From Clavibacter michiganensis (GTDB lineage Bacteria > Actinomycetota > Actinomycetes > Actinomycetales > Microbacteriaceae), in contig MDHJ01000001.1 in assembly GCA_002150995.1 (NCBI GenBank), positions 2,666,001-2,730,000 on the forward strand: a stretch of 64,000 nucleotides of DNA. Reading direction: 5' to 3'. The translations under genes and the position numbers were made by a program. The notes beneath the pieces were generated by a model. It had not been told where the DNA came from, made no database searches, and saw nothing but the letters and a program-made list of their open reading frames with translations. Shown piece after piece: positions 1 to 8,363 of this stretch. Position 1 is the first letter of the stretch, and every line of letters begins with the position of its first letter.

Positions 1-248
1 GCGACGGGGTCGCCGGGCGCGAGGGCCGTTACGGCGGATCCGACCGCGACCACCTCGCCGACGAACTCGCGGCCGGGGACCAGCGCGTGGTCGCGACCCG
101 GCTGGTCGAGGGCGTGCAGGTCGGAGTGGCAGACGCCGACGTGGGTGACGCGGACGTCGACGTCGTCCGGGCGGAGGGCGCGGCGGTCGATCGGCGTCGG
201 GCGGAGGGGCTGGCCGGAGGCCGGGGAGAGGAGGGCTGTGGTGCGCAT
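1..248 (-). CDS. Zinc-type alcohol dehydrogenase, N-terminal part (runs off the window)
   Basis: Only the first 82 codons lie in the window. The protein opens the GroES-like domain of medium-chain zinc alcohol dehydrogenases, with GVCHSDLH around residues 38-45 (Cys40 is the usual first catalytic zinc ligand). The family normally continues with PGHE, whose His is another zinc ligand; here the sequence reads VPGREFVG, with Arg in place of His. The gene is divergent from a TetR regulator and shares its operator region, so it is probably that regulator's target. Assignment to the cinnamyl-alcohol/YahK-like subgroup is a guess. The family call is firm; activity is uncertain because of the His-to-Arg change. 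Confidence 0.85.
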   Translation of the reverse strand, partial: MRTTALLSPASGQPLRPTPIDRRALRPDDVDVRVTHVGVCHSDLHALDQPGRDHALVPGREFVGEVVAVGSAVTALAPGDPV

Positions 249-255
249 GCGTCCA

Positions 256-285
256 CCCTACCTACTAGTTGGTAGATCGGTAGGG
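256..285. promoter_or_regulatory. Nested inverted repeats, probable TetR operator
   Basis: CCCTACC (256-262) and GGTAGGG (279-285) form a perfect inverted repeat. Inside it CTACCTACTAGTTGGTAG (258-275) is palindromic apart from one symmetric mismatched pair. It sits between the alcohol dehydrogenase start (248) and the TetR start (294) and overlaps the TetR -10 hexamer TAGGGT (281-286), the expected place for an autoregulated shared operator. Confidence 0.7.
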
Positions 286-293
286 TCGAGGGC

Positions 294-866
294 ATGACGA
301 CGGCCGACCGCACCCGCCAGCGCATCCTCGACGCCGCCACCGAGGAGTTCGCCGCGCGGGGGATCGCCGGGGCGCGCGTCGACCGCATCGCCGCCGCCTC
401 CGGCATGAGCAAGCCCATGCTGTACGCGCACTTCGGGGCGAAGGACCGCCTGTTCGACGCCGTCTTCGCCGAGCACGTGATCGCGAACGGCGACCGCGTG
501 CCCTTCACGGCCGACGACCTGCCCGGCTACTCGGCGCTGCTGTACGACGACTACCTGGCCGACCCCGCGCTCGCCCGCCTCGTGATGTGGAAGCGCCTCG
601 AGCGCGAGCCGGCCGGCTACCTCTACCCCGGCCTCGAGGAGCACGACGCGGGTCACCGGCGCGACATCGTCGCCGCCCAGGCCGCGGGCCGCATCCGGGC
701 GGACCTCGACCCCGACGACGTCTGGAGCGTGCTCATCGCCACGGCCGCGAGCTGGGCGCAGATCTCGATCACGACGGTGGCGACCGCCGACGAGCCGGAC
801 GGCGTGCACGCCCGCCGCCGCCGGGCGCTCGCGGGGACCGTGCGCGACGGGCTCTGCGGCGGCTGA
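294..866 (+). CDS. TetR/AcrR family transcriptional regulator
   Basis: A 190-residue protein with the usual TetR architecture. The N-terminal helix-turn-helix (about residues 8-54, RQRILDAATEEFAARG...MSKPMLYAHFGAKDRLF) is followed by an all-helical ligand domain (FADDLPGYSALLYDDYLADPALARL...), typical of family members of about 190-210 residues. The ligand is unknown. The gene is divergent from a partial alcohol dehydrogenase and palindromes fill the shared 45-bp spacer, so autoregulation and control of the dehydrogenase are likely. TAGGGT at 281-286 lies 7 nt before the ATG, suggesting a leaderless transcript. Confidence 0.92.
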   Translation: MTTADRTRQRILDAATEEFAARGIAGARVDRIAAASGMSKPMLYAHFGAKDRLFDAVFAEHVIANGDRVPFTADDLPGYSALLYDDYLADPALARLVMWKRLEREPAGYLYPGLEEHDAGHRRDIVAAQAAGRIRADLDPDDVWSVLIATAASWAQISITTVATADEPDGVHARRRRALAGTVRDGLCGG

Positions 867-888
867 CCGCGGCACGTAGGTTCGGTCC

Positions 889-1433
889 ATGAGCGCTCCC
901 GCCGATCCGCCCCGCGACCGACCGGACGACGCCGCCGATGACGCCGCCGGCGACGCCGCCGGGCCGACCGCGCACGCCGCCGTCACCATCCGCCCGCGCG
1001 CCCCGAGGACCTGCCACGCGTCGCCGAGCTGCGCTGGCGGTGGAGCGTCGACGAGTCGGGCACGGACCCCGCAACGGACGCCGCCGGGTACGCCGCCGCG
1101 ACCGTCGCCTTCGCCGAGGCGCACGCCGCCACGCACCGGTGCCTCGTCGCGGAGGCCCGCGGCGAGATCGCGGGCATGGCCTGGATCGCCCTCACGGACC
1201 GGCCGCCGACGCCCGACGACCTCAGCCGCGTCGCCGGCGACGTCCAGTCGGTGTACGTGCTGCCCGCGCTCCGCGGCTCGGGCACGGGCGCACGCCTCCT
1301 CGAGGCGCTGCTCGACGTGGCGCGCGACGCCGGCTGCCGCTACGTGCGCGTGCACTCCAGCACTCGCGCGATCCCGCTCTACGCCCGCGCCGGGTTCGCG
1401 GTCGACGAGACGTACCGCGTCGTCCGCCTCTGA
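889..1433 (+). pseudogene. GNAT family N-acetyltransferase, frameshifted
   Basis: Two frames together encode one acetyltransferase. The ATG at 889 reads ...HAAVTIRPRAP, then must shift by -1 at the C4 run 1001-1004 to continue EDLPRVAELRWRWSVDE...AGMAWIALTDRPP and the acetyl-CoA-binding loop VYVLPALRGSGTGARLLEALL, ending YARAGFAVDETYRVVRL. One extra C restores 181 codons. Residues 1-30 are a low-complexity Asp/Ala/Pro stretch. TAGGTT (877-882) lies 6 nt before the ATG. No alternative in-frame ATG, GTG or TTG exists between the frame's last stop (about 937) and the ATG at 1176, which lies inside the domain. Substrate unknown. The lesion may be a real null allele or a sequencing error. Confidence 0.8.
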
Positions 1434-1456
1434 GGGGCGGCGCCGCTCGGCGGGCT

Positions 1457-1512
1457 GGCATCACGCCCGCCGCGGTTCCCCTCCGAGCGGAAGGGGACGA
1501 CCTCCTCACTCG
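1457..1512 (-). repeat. Decayed copy of the prpB 3' end
   Basis: About 56 bp match 2073-2127, the last codons of prpB, as an imperfect direct repeat with several substitutions and small indels. Both copies start GGCATCACGCC and carry CGCCGCGGTTCCCCTC. The copy overlaps the last codons of the gene ending at 1506. It looks like a remnant of a duplication or insertion event. Confidence 0.7.
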
Positions 1513-1988
1513 GGCGCGAGCACGAGATCGAGTGGCGGCTGGTCCTCGCGGTCGAGGACCACGGCGAGTCGCGCCTCGTGCGCCGCGTCCTCGGGCACGT
1601 CGACCGCGTAGGAGGTGGGGCCGAGGTCCTCGCTGCAGGCCTGCCCGCCCATGCGATCCATCCGGACGCGCAGGCCGCCGTCGGCGGGCAGCACCGCCGT
1701 CGGTGCCTCCGGGCAGGTGGACGAACCGTACGTCGTGACGAGGAATCGCTCCCCGACGTCGAGCCACCGCACCTCGGGATCCGTGTGCGCCGGGCCCTCG
1801 AACCTCACCAGCCCCGCGCCGACGGCGTCGAAGCGCTCCCCCACGATGGTCGGCTCGGGCGGGTGGGACGCCACGAGGACGACCGTGGCCAACGCCGCGG
1901 CGCCGACCGCGAGGGCCGCCACGGAGAGGCGGGTCATCGTCCGCGTGAAGACGGGGTCGTGTCGGAGGTCGTCCTCGCGTCGCCGCAT
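1506..1988 (-). CDS. Hypothetical single-pass membrane or secreted protein
   Basis: A 160-residue protein with a basic N-terminus (MRRREDDLRHD), one hydrophobic segment at about residues 21-41 (LSVAALAVGAAALATVVLVAS) and an extracytoplasmic remainder holding two cysteines (in SSTCPEAPT and GQACSEDLG) that could form a disulfide. I recognise no domain. It lies downstream of prpB on the same strand, 88 bp away, between prpB and a decayed second copy of the prpB 3' end, so it may be a recent insertion into the prp locus. Function unknown. Confidence 0.75.
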   Translation of the reverse strand: MRRREDDLRHDPVFTRTMTRLSVAALAVGAAALATVVLVASHPPEPTIVGERFDAVGAGLVRFEGPAHTDPEVRWLDVGERFLVTTYGSSTCPEAPTAVLPADGGLRVRMDRMGGQACSEDLGPTSYAVDVPEDAAHEARLAVVLDREDQPPLDLVLAPE

Positions 1989-2072
1989 GCCCGCTCCTTC
2001 CGCTGCCCCGAGTCGACCACAGGCCGGGGTCGACGGCCACCCTCCCGATCGGGTGAGCCGCCGACCCCGCCG

Positions 2073-2127
2073 GGCATCACGCCCCGCCGCGGTTCCCCTC
2101 GAGCGTGAAGGTGAAGACGTCCTCGTC
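2073..2127 (-). repeat. Intact prpB 3' end, direct-repeat partner of 1457-1512
   Basis: This stretch encodes the PrpB C-terminus (...DEDVFTFTLEGNRGGA, stop) and is repeated in diverged form at 1457-1512. The two copies bracket the 160-codon gene at 1506-1988. Confidence 0.7.
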
Positions 2128-2991
2128 GAAGGCGCTGTAGCCGGCGTAGTCGAGCAGCTCGTAGAGACGGGCGCGGGTCTGCATCTCGGGCACCTTGCCG
2201 GCGAGCGTGCCCTCCTCGAGGATCGCGTCGAGGCCGCGCTCGGCGGCGCCCATCGCGAGGCGCAGCAGCGAGACCGGGTAGATCACGATGTCCACGCCCA
2301 CGTCGCGCAGCTGGGAGGTGGTGAACAGCTCGCTCTTCCCGAACTCGGTCATGTTGGCGAGGATCGGCACGTCCACCGCGGCGCGCATCGCCGCGAACTC
2401 GGCGAGGTCGGCCATCGCCTCGGGGAAGATCGCGTCGGCGCCCGCGTCGACCAGCGCGCGGGCCCGGTCGACGGCGGCGTCCATGCCGTCGACGCCGCGC
2501 ACGTCGGTGCGGGCCATGATCAGCAGGTCCGGGTCGCGGCGGGCGTGGACCGCCGCACGGATCCGCTTCAGCGCGGTCGACTCGTCGACCACCTGCTTGC
2601 CGTCGAGGTGGCCGCAGCGCTTCGGGTTCACCTGGTCCTCGATGTGGAGGCCCGCGACGCCCGCGTCCTCCAGCATCTGCACCGTACGGGCCACGTTCAT
2701 CGGCTCGCCGAAGCCCGTGTCGGCGTCGACGAGGCACGGCAGGTCGGTGACGCGCGCGATCTGCTGCGAACGGCCGGCGACCTCCGTGAGGGTCGTGAGC
2801 CCGATGTCCGGCAGCCCGAGGTCGGCGGAGAGCACGGCGCCCGAGATGTAGACCCCGTCCATGCCCTTGTCCTGGATGAGCCGGGCCGACAGCGGGTTGA
2901 ACGCGCCCGGCATGCGGATCAGCTCGCCGCTCGCGAGGCGCTCGCGGAACGCGCGGCGCTTGGCGGCGGCGGTGAGGGCGGAGTGCAGCAC
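2077..2991 (-). CDS. prpB: Methylisocitrate lyase
   Basis: Cleaves 2-methylisocitrate to pyruvate and succinate in the methylcitrate cycle for propionate. The 304-residue protein has the ICL/PEP-mutase TIM-barrel hallmarks: MPGAFNPLSARL near the N-terminus, DADTGFGEP (about 89-97) for metal/substrate binding, IEDQ, and the catalytic loop KRCGH with Cys126. Start: GTG at 2991-2989, sharing one base with the prpD stop codon (TAGTG), so the two are translationally coupled. Length fits the family. The usual third gene, prpC, is not adjacent; a hypothetical gene between two copies of the prpB 3' end lies where it might be expected. Confidence 0.95.
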   Translation of the reverse strand: MLHSALTAAAKRRAFRERLASGELIRMPGAFNPLSARLIQDKGMDGVYISGAVLSADLGLPDIGLTTLTEVAGRSQQIARVTDLPCLVDADTGFGEPMNVARTVQMLEDAGVAGLHIEDQVNPKRCGHLDGKQVVDESTALKRIRAAVHARRDPDLLIMARTDVRGVDGMDAAVDRARALVDAGADAIFPEAMADLAEFAAMRAAVDVPILANMTEFGKSELFTTSQLRDVGVDIVIYPVSLLRLAMGAAERGLDAILEEGTLAGKVPEMQTRARLYELLDYAGYSAFDEDVFTFTLEGNRGGA

Positions 2992-4541
2992 TAGAGGAGT
3001 CCCTTCGGGGAGCCGGCGCGCTCGAGGAGGCCGGGTCGGGCGGTGACGGTGAGGCCGGCGAGCTCGACGGCCGTGAGCTCCGGCAGGCGCCCGACGAGCG
3101 CGAGGAAGCGGTCGACCTCGGCCTCCTCGAGCACGCCGTCGGCGAGGGTGCGGAGCTTGGCGACGTAGTCGGCGCGCGCGAACGGCCGGGCGCCGAGCGG
3201 GTGCGCGTCGGCGACGGCGATCTCGTCGACGATGGTCGAGCCGTCCGTCAGGCGGATCTCGACGCGGCCGCCGAACGCCTTCTCCGCCGGGTCCATGGAG
3301 TGGTAGCGGCGCGTCCACTCCGGGTCCTCGGTGGTCGTGACGCGGCGCCACAGGTCGACCGTGTCGGGACGGCCGGCGCGCTCGGGCGCGTACGAGTCGA
3401 CGTGGTGCCAGGCGCCGTCCTGCAGGGCGACCGTGAAGATGTACGGGATCGAGTGGTCGAGGGTCTCGCGGCTGGCCCGCGGGTCGTACTTCTGCGGGTC
3501 GTTGGCGCCGGATCCGATGACCACGTGCGTGTGGTGCGACGAGTGGATGAGGACGCGGTCGACGGCGTCCGCGTCGGCGAGCACCGGGTGCGCGTGGTGC
3601 AGTCGCCGGGCGAGGTCGATCCACGCCTGCGCCTGGTACTCGGCCGAGTGCTCCTTCGTGTACGTGTCGAGGATCGCCCGCTTGGCCTCGCCGGGCCCAG
3701 GCAGCGGCACGTCGTAGCCGGCGCCGGGGCCGTCGAGCAGCCACGCGATCACGCCGTCCTCGCCCTCGTAGATGGGCGTGGGGCTCGTCTGCCCGCGCAT
3801 GGCCCGGTCGATCGCCTCGACCGCCATCTTCCCGGCGAAGGCCGGCGCGTGCGCCTTCCACGTGCTGATGGCGCCCTTGCGCGACTGCCGGGTCGCGGTG
3901 GTCGTGTGCAGGGCCTGGCCGACGGCCTGGAACACCGTCTCGGCGTCGAGGCCGAGGAGCGTGCCGATGCCGGCGGCGGCCGACGGGCCGAGGTGCGCGA
4001 CGTGGTCGATCTTGTGCGCGTGCAGGCTGATGGCCTTCACGAGGTCCACCTGGATCTCGTAGCCGGTCGCGATGCCGCGCACGACGTCCGCGCCGGTGAT
4101 CGGGCGGCCGTCCGGGCGCCCGGCCGCGGCGGCGTGCTGCGCGGCGGCGAGGATCGGCGGGATGTTGTCGCCCGGGTGCGAGTACTCCGCGGCGAGGAAG
4201 GTGTCGTGGTAGTCGAGCTCGCGCACGGCCACGCCGTTCGCCCAGGCCGCCCACTCGGCGCTCACGCGGGTGGCGGGATCCGCTCCCACGACCGTCGCGC
4301 CGGCACCGCCCGTGGACGGCCCGTGCGCGAGGGCCTGCGCACGCGCCGCGACGACGGGCGCCCGCGTGAGCGACGCGGTCGCCACGGCCGCGTTGTCGAT
4401 GATGCGGTTGACGATCATCTCGGTGACGTCGGCGTCGACCTCGACGGGATCCGCGGCGACGGCGGCGATGCGCCCCGCCAGCTGCTCCCCGGGAGGCAGG
4501 GCCTCGTCGCTGCGGTGGACGCGGACGCGGTGGATCTGCAT
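2991..4541 (-). CDS. prpD: 2-methylcitrate dehydratase, MmgE/PrpD family
   Basis: Dehydrates 2-methylcitrate to methylaconitate ahead of PrpB. The protein is 516 residues from the chosen ATG; an in-frame GTG four codons upstream is less likely because AGGA lies 6 nt before the ATG. Family features include the N-terminal [55 protein letters not shown] and [44 protein letters not shown] hexamer on the minus strand (4612-4607) is a plausible -10, giving a leader of about 60 nt. First gene of a two-gene prpDB operon. Confidence 0.94.
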   Translation of the reverse strand: MQIHRVRVHRSDEALPPGEQLAGRIAAVAADPVEVDADVTEMIVNRIIDNAAVATASLTRAPVVAARAQALAHGPSTGGAGATVVGADPATRVSAEWAAWANGVAVRELDYHDTFLAAEYSHPGDNIPPILAAAQHAAAAGRPDGRPITGADVVRGIATGYEIQVDLVKAISLHAHKIDHVAHLGPSAAAGIGTLLGLDAETVFQAVGQALHTTTATRQSRKGAISTWKAHAPAFAGKMAVEAIDRAMRGQTSPTPIYEGEDGVIAWLLDGPGAGYDVPLPGPGEAKRAILDTYTKEHSAEYQAQAWIDLARRLHHAHPVLADADAVDRVLIHSSHHTHVVIGSGANDPQKYDPRASRETLDHSIPYIFTVALQDGAWHHVDSYAPERAGRPDTVDLWRRVTTTEDPEWTRRYHSMDPAEKAFGGRVEIRLTDGSTIVDEIAVADAHPLGARPFARADYVAKLRTLADGVLEEAEVDRFLALVGRLPELTAVELAGLTVTARPGLLERAGSPKGLL

Positions 4542-4642
4542 GCTGTTCCTCACGGTCGGGCGCCGGACGCGGAGGGCTCGGGGCCTCGTCCGCGCGGCAC
4601 CGGTCCAGCGTATCCACCGCCCGGCCCGTCCTACGCTGGCGT

Positions 4643-5586
4643 GTGCTCATCGTCTCCCCGGAGTCCCCCCGCCGCGACGACGTGCTGCCGCTGCTGCGGC
4701 AGGCCGACGAGTTCGCGCTCGCGCTGTACCCCGCGGAGAGCTACCACTCGCTCGACGTCGCCGCGCTGGAGCGGCCGGGGGTGGCCTTCCTCGTGGCGCG
4801 CGACGACGGCCGCGCGCTCGGCACGGCGGCGGTCGTGGACGGCGGCGACGGATCCGCGGAGCTGAAGCGGGTGTTCGTGACGGACGCGGCGCGCGGCCTC
4901 GGCGTCGGCCGCGCGCTGCTCGCGGCGGCGGAGGCCACCGCCCGGGAGGCGGGCGCCTCGCTCATGCGGCTGGAGACGGGCCTGCCGCAGACCGCCGCGA
5001 TCGCCCTCTACGAGCGCGCCGGCTACCGGCACGTGCCCCGCTTCGGCCCGTACGCCGCCGATCCGACGAGCGTCTGCATGGAGCGGGACCTGCGGCGGGC
5101 GGCAGGGCCCCTCCCCCGCTGGATCCTCCGCCCCGCGCTCCCCGACGACGCCGGCTGGATGGCCGAGCTCCGCGCCGTCGTGCTCCGCCCCGACCTCGAG
5201 CGGCTCGGGCACTTCGATCCGGTGCGGGTCCGCCGCCGCCTCCTCGACGGGTGGGCCGCCGAGCGCACCTCCGTCATCCGCGTCGACGGCCGCGACGCGG
5301 GCCTCGTCGCCTGCCGCGAGGAGCCGGACGCGTGGTGGGTCGAGCACCTCTACCTGGACCCGCGGCGCAGGGCCGCGGCATCGGCGGCGAGGTGCTCGCC
5401 GACCTCATGGACCGGCACGACGACGGCCGGCCGTTCCGCCTCGACGTGCTGCAGGGCAGCCCGGCCCGGCGGCTGTACGAGCGGGCCGGCTTCCGGGTGG
5501 AGCGCGAGGACCCGGTGGACGCGTGGCTCGTGGCGCCCGGTCGCGGCACGACCGCCGGCCCGGTCGCGCCCTCCCCGCGTCGATAG
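4643..5586 (+). pseudogene. Tandem-GNAT acetyltransferase, frameshifted in the second domain
   Basis: From the GTG at 4643 one complete GNAT domain is read (LKRVFVTDAARGLGVGRALLAAAE...YERAGYRHVPRFG, about residues 1-155). A second GNAT domain begins PRWILRPALPDDAGWMAELRAVV... Around 5361-5367 the frame breaks after HLYLDP and resumes one frame over as AQGRGIGGEVLADLMDRHDDGRPFRLDVLQGSPARRLYERAGFRVERED. One missing base restores 314 codons (LDPAAQGRGIG is the natural reading). TACGCT (4632-4637) lies 5 nt before the GTG. Substrate unknown. Confidence 0.8.
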
Positions 5587-5595
5587 CCTCGGGGC

Positions 5596-6699
5596 ATGGT
5601 CACCCATCGCGTCCGGGACGCCGTCGTCGCCGCGTGGCGCGCGGCCACCTCCCCCGGCCGCCTCGTCCTCGCCGCGAAGACCGCGCTCGCGGTCGGCATC
5701 GCCTGGGCCGTGGCGCCCTACGTGCCCGGCGTCGCGAGCGAGTACCCCTACTACGCGCCGCTCGGCGCGCTGGTGAGCATGTACCCGACGCTCATGGGGT
5801 CCGCGCGGACGGGCCTGCAGACGCTCCTGGGCCTCGGGGCGGGGATCCTGCTCGCGACCGCGGTCATCATGACCACGGGCCCGTCGTGGTGGTCGATCCC
5901 GGTGATCGTCGGCATCGGCGTGATCCTCTCGGGCTCCGGCTGGTTCGGCGCCGGCCGCGAGTACGTGCCGATGGCGGCGCTGTTCGTGCTCATCATCGGC
6001 GGGCAGGACGCCGACCAGTACTCGCTCGGCTACGTCGCGCAGATGGCCGTGGGCGTCGTGACCGGGCTCCTCGTCAACGTGCTCGTCGTCCCCCGGCTGT
6101 CGAGCGGGGCGGCGAGCGCCCGCATCAGCGCCTTCCAGCACGAGGTCGCGCAGCGCCTCCGGGAGGTGGGCGACGCGGTGGAGTCCGAGGCGCCGCCCGC
6201 GCACGCCGACTGGATCCGCGCGAGCGAGGGCCTCGCCGACACCGCGCGGGCCGTGCGCGCCGACCTCCGGGAGGCCGACGAGAGCCGGAAGGGCAACCCG
6301 CGGGCGCTCGTGAACAAACGGGACGTGCGCATCGACCACGCCCGGCTCGAGGCGATGGACCAGATCGTCTGGCACGTGCGCGACGTCTCCGCGGCGCTCG
6401 CCGACACCATCTGGCAGCAGCGCGGGGCGTCCGCCCTGGACCGCGACGTCGCCGCTCCCGTCCGCGACGCCTGCCACGCGGTGGCCGACGTGCTCGACCT
6501 CGACGACCCGGACTCCCCCGAGCGGCACCGCGCGATGGGCGAGGCCGCCCGGCGGGTGCGCCTGCTCGTGGAGGCGGTGGACCGCCGGTCGCAGGAGCTC
6601 GGCCGCGCGATGGGCCCCGGCGTGCTCACCGCGATGCACCTCAAGCGCGTGCTGCGGCACCTCGAGCCGGTGGACGCGGCGGAGTCACCGGCCCCGTAG
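5596..6699 (+). CDS. FUSC family integral membrane protein (aromatic acid exporter-like)
   Basis: A 367-residue protein. The N-terminal half (about residues 20-170) carries six hydrophobic segments including YYAPLGALVSMYPTLMGSARTGLQTLLGLGAGILLATAV, the pattern of the FUSC/ArAE family of putative aromatic-acid or fusaric-acid effluxers. The C-terminal half is a soluble, helical, charged domain. TAGCCT (5584-5589) lies 6 nt before the ATG, so it probably has its own leaderless promoter. It converges with the EamA gene, overlapping it by 15 bp at the 3' ends. Substrate unknown. Confidence 0.85.
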   Translation: MVTHRVRDAVVAAWRAATSPGRLVLAAKTALAVGIAWAVAPYVPGVASEYPYYAPLGALVSMYPTLMGSARTGLQTLLGLGAGILLATAVIMTTGPSWWSIPVIVGIGVILSGSGWFGAGREYVPMAALFVLIIGGQDADQYSLGYVAQMAVGVVTGLLVNVLVVPRLSSGAASARISAFQHEVAQRLREVGDAVESEAPPAHADWIRASEGLADTARAVRADLREADESRKGNPRALVNKRDVRIDHARLEAMDQIVWHVRDVSAALADTIWQQRGASALDRDVAAPVRDACHAVADVLDLDDPDSPERHRAMGEAARRVRLLVEAVDRRSQELGRAMGPGVLTAMHLKRVLRHLEPVDAAESPAP

Positions 6700-7695
6700 C
6701 GCGGGCCCGGATCCCGGCGAGGATCCGGACGAGGCGACGGCCGCCGCTGCCGCCGCGGTCCCGGCCTCCGCGCCGCCGGGCAGCGCGTCCGCCCGCGCGT
6801 CGAAGCGCACCGCGACGATGCCCGCCACGATGAGCAGCCCGCCGACCAGCTGGAGCGCCGTGAGCGCCTCGCCGAGCAGCAGCCACGCCCAGGCACCGGC
6901 CGCCGCCACCTCGAGCAGGCCCGTGAACGACGCGAGGCGGGATCCCAGCATCGAGCCCGACGTGATGCCCGCGCCGTACGCGAGGGCGGTGGCGACGACG
7001 CCGACCACGAGCATCGGCACCCACCACGGCGTGACGTCCCCCAGCACCTCGACGTCGGCGGTGGATCCGGTGAAGGGCACGAGGCCCGTCACGCCGACGA
7101 TCCCCAGCAGCACCGCGGCGACCAGGAGGCCCGCGGCGGCGAGCGCCACGGGCGGCAGGCCGTCCGCTCCCCGCGCGGCGATGGCGAAGTAGCCGGCGCA
7201 GCCCACCATGGCGCCGACCGCGAAGAGGAGGCCGACGGGATCCAGCGCCCCGCCCCCGGAGGGCGCGACCACGAGCGCGAGCCCGCCGGCGGCCGCGACG
7301 GATCCGAGGAGCACCGGCAGCGCGGGCCGCCGCCGGGTCACGACCCACGCCACCGCGACGAGCAGCAGCGGCGCCATGAACTCGATGAGGATGGCCGTTC
7401 CCACGGGGATCCGCTCGATCGCCGCGAAGTACAGGACCTGCGCGCCGGCCACGCCCACGACCGCCATGCCGAGCACGCGCCGCCAGGCCCGGAGGACGGG
7501 GCGGAGGTCGCCGCGGAGCTGGACGAGCGCGACGGGGGCGAGGATCAGCCCGCCGATGACCGCCCGCAGCGTGACGGCGGCGACCGGGCTCCAGCCGGCG
7601 GCGAGCAGGGGCTTCACGAAGGCGCCGGACAGCCCGAAGGACGCGGCGGCCACGATCGCGAGGACCAGGCCGGTGGTGAGGTGGCGGCGTTCCAT
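6685..7695 (-). CDS. EamA/DMT family transporter
   Basis: A 336-residue protein with ten predicted membrane helices in two EamA repeats (first MERRHLTTGLVLAIVAAASFGLSGAFVKPLL; second from about residue 155). ERIPVGTAILIEFMAPLLLVAVAW is typical of the RhtA-like threonine/homoserine exporter branch, but the substrate is not established. A low-complexity Ala/Ser/Gly tail follows helix 10. It is divergent from a CGNR zinc-finger gene, a common arrangement suggesting that the regulator controls the transporter. Confidence 0.9.
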   Translation of the reverse strand: MERRHLTTGLVLAIVAAASFGLSGAFVKPLLAAGWSPVAAVTLRAVIGGLILAPVALVQLRGDLRPVLRAWRRVLGMAVVGVAGAQVLYFAAIERIPVGTAILIEFMAPLLLVAVAWVVTRRRPALPVLLGSVAAAGGLALVVAPSGGGALDPVGLLFAVGAMVGCAGYFAIAARGADGLPPVALAAAGLLVAAVLLGIVGVTGLVPFTGSTADVEVLGDVTPWWVPMLVVGVVATALAYGAGITSGSMLGSRLASFTGLLEVAAAGAWAWLLLGEALTALQLVGGLLIVAGIVAVRFDARADALPGGAEAGTAAAAAAVASSGSSPGSGPALRGR

Positions 7696-7768
7696 GGTGT
7701 GCTCGTTCCGTCAGGGGCCAAGCGGCCTACGGTCCTGACGTTAGACTGGGCTCGGATAAGGAGTCAAA

Positions 7769-8329
7769 TTGCTTTTCGCCCCTGACACGGAGGACGTGCT
7801 CACGTTCGACGCCGTCATCCTCAACACGGCCCCGCGCGCCACCCGGACCGGCCTCGACCTGCTGGCCACCCCGGAGCAGCTCGCCGACCTCATGACCCGC
7901 AACGGGTTCTCCGGCCGCTTCGACCGCGATGAGCGCGAGCTCCGAGAGGTGCACGAGGCCCGCGCCCGGCTGCGCGAGATCTGGACCCTCGACCGCGACG
8001 CCATGGTGGATCCCGTCAACGAGCTGCTCGCCCGCCACCGCGCCTCCCCCCGGCTCGTCCGGCACGACGCCCTCGACTGGCACCTGCACGCGACGCCCGA
8101 CGACGCGCCGCTCGCCGACCGCGTGCTCGTGGAGGCCGCGATGGCGCTCGTCGACGTGGTGCGCTCCGACGCGACCGACCGGCTCCGGGTGTGCGCCGCC
8201 GACGACTGCGACGGCGTGCTCGTCGACCTGTCGCGCAACGGCTCGAAGCGGTTCTGCAGCGTGCGCTGCGGCAACCGGATGAACATGGTCGCGTTCCGCG
8301 AGCGCCGCGCGCAGGATCCGACCGGCTAG
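7769..8329 (+). CDS. CGNR zinc finger / ABATE-domain protein
   Basis: A 186-residue putative regulator. The N-terminal ABATE (stress-response) domain is followed by the C-terminal CGNR treble-clef zinc finger RVCAADDCDGVLVDLSRNGSKRFCSVRCGNRMNMVAFRERR, with all four zinc Cys present. Start: TTG at 7769, chosen because AAGGAG (7758-7763) is spaced 5 nt from it and no ATG/GTG precedes the domain; this is one of few genes here with a strong Shine-Dalgarno. Divergent from the EamA transporter across a 73-bp spacer, its likely target. Confidence 0.88.
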   Translation: MLFAPDTEDVLTFDAVILNTAPRATRTGLDLLATPEQLADLMTRNGFSGRFDRDERELREVHEARARLREIWTLDRDAMVDPVNELLARHRASPRLVRHDALDWHLHATPDDAPLADRVLVEAAMALVDVVRSDATDRLRVCAADDCDGVLVDLSRNGSKRFCSVRCGNRMNMVAFRERRAQDPTG

Positions 8330-8363
8330 ACGACGACGCCCGGGCCTGCCGCGACCGCCGGCA

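Noticed and set aside
2992-4650. Upstream extension of the prpB frame through the whole of prpD
   Set aside because: The frame is open by chance; prpD occupies this stretch, and the GTG at 2991 next to the prpD stop is the natural prpB start.
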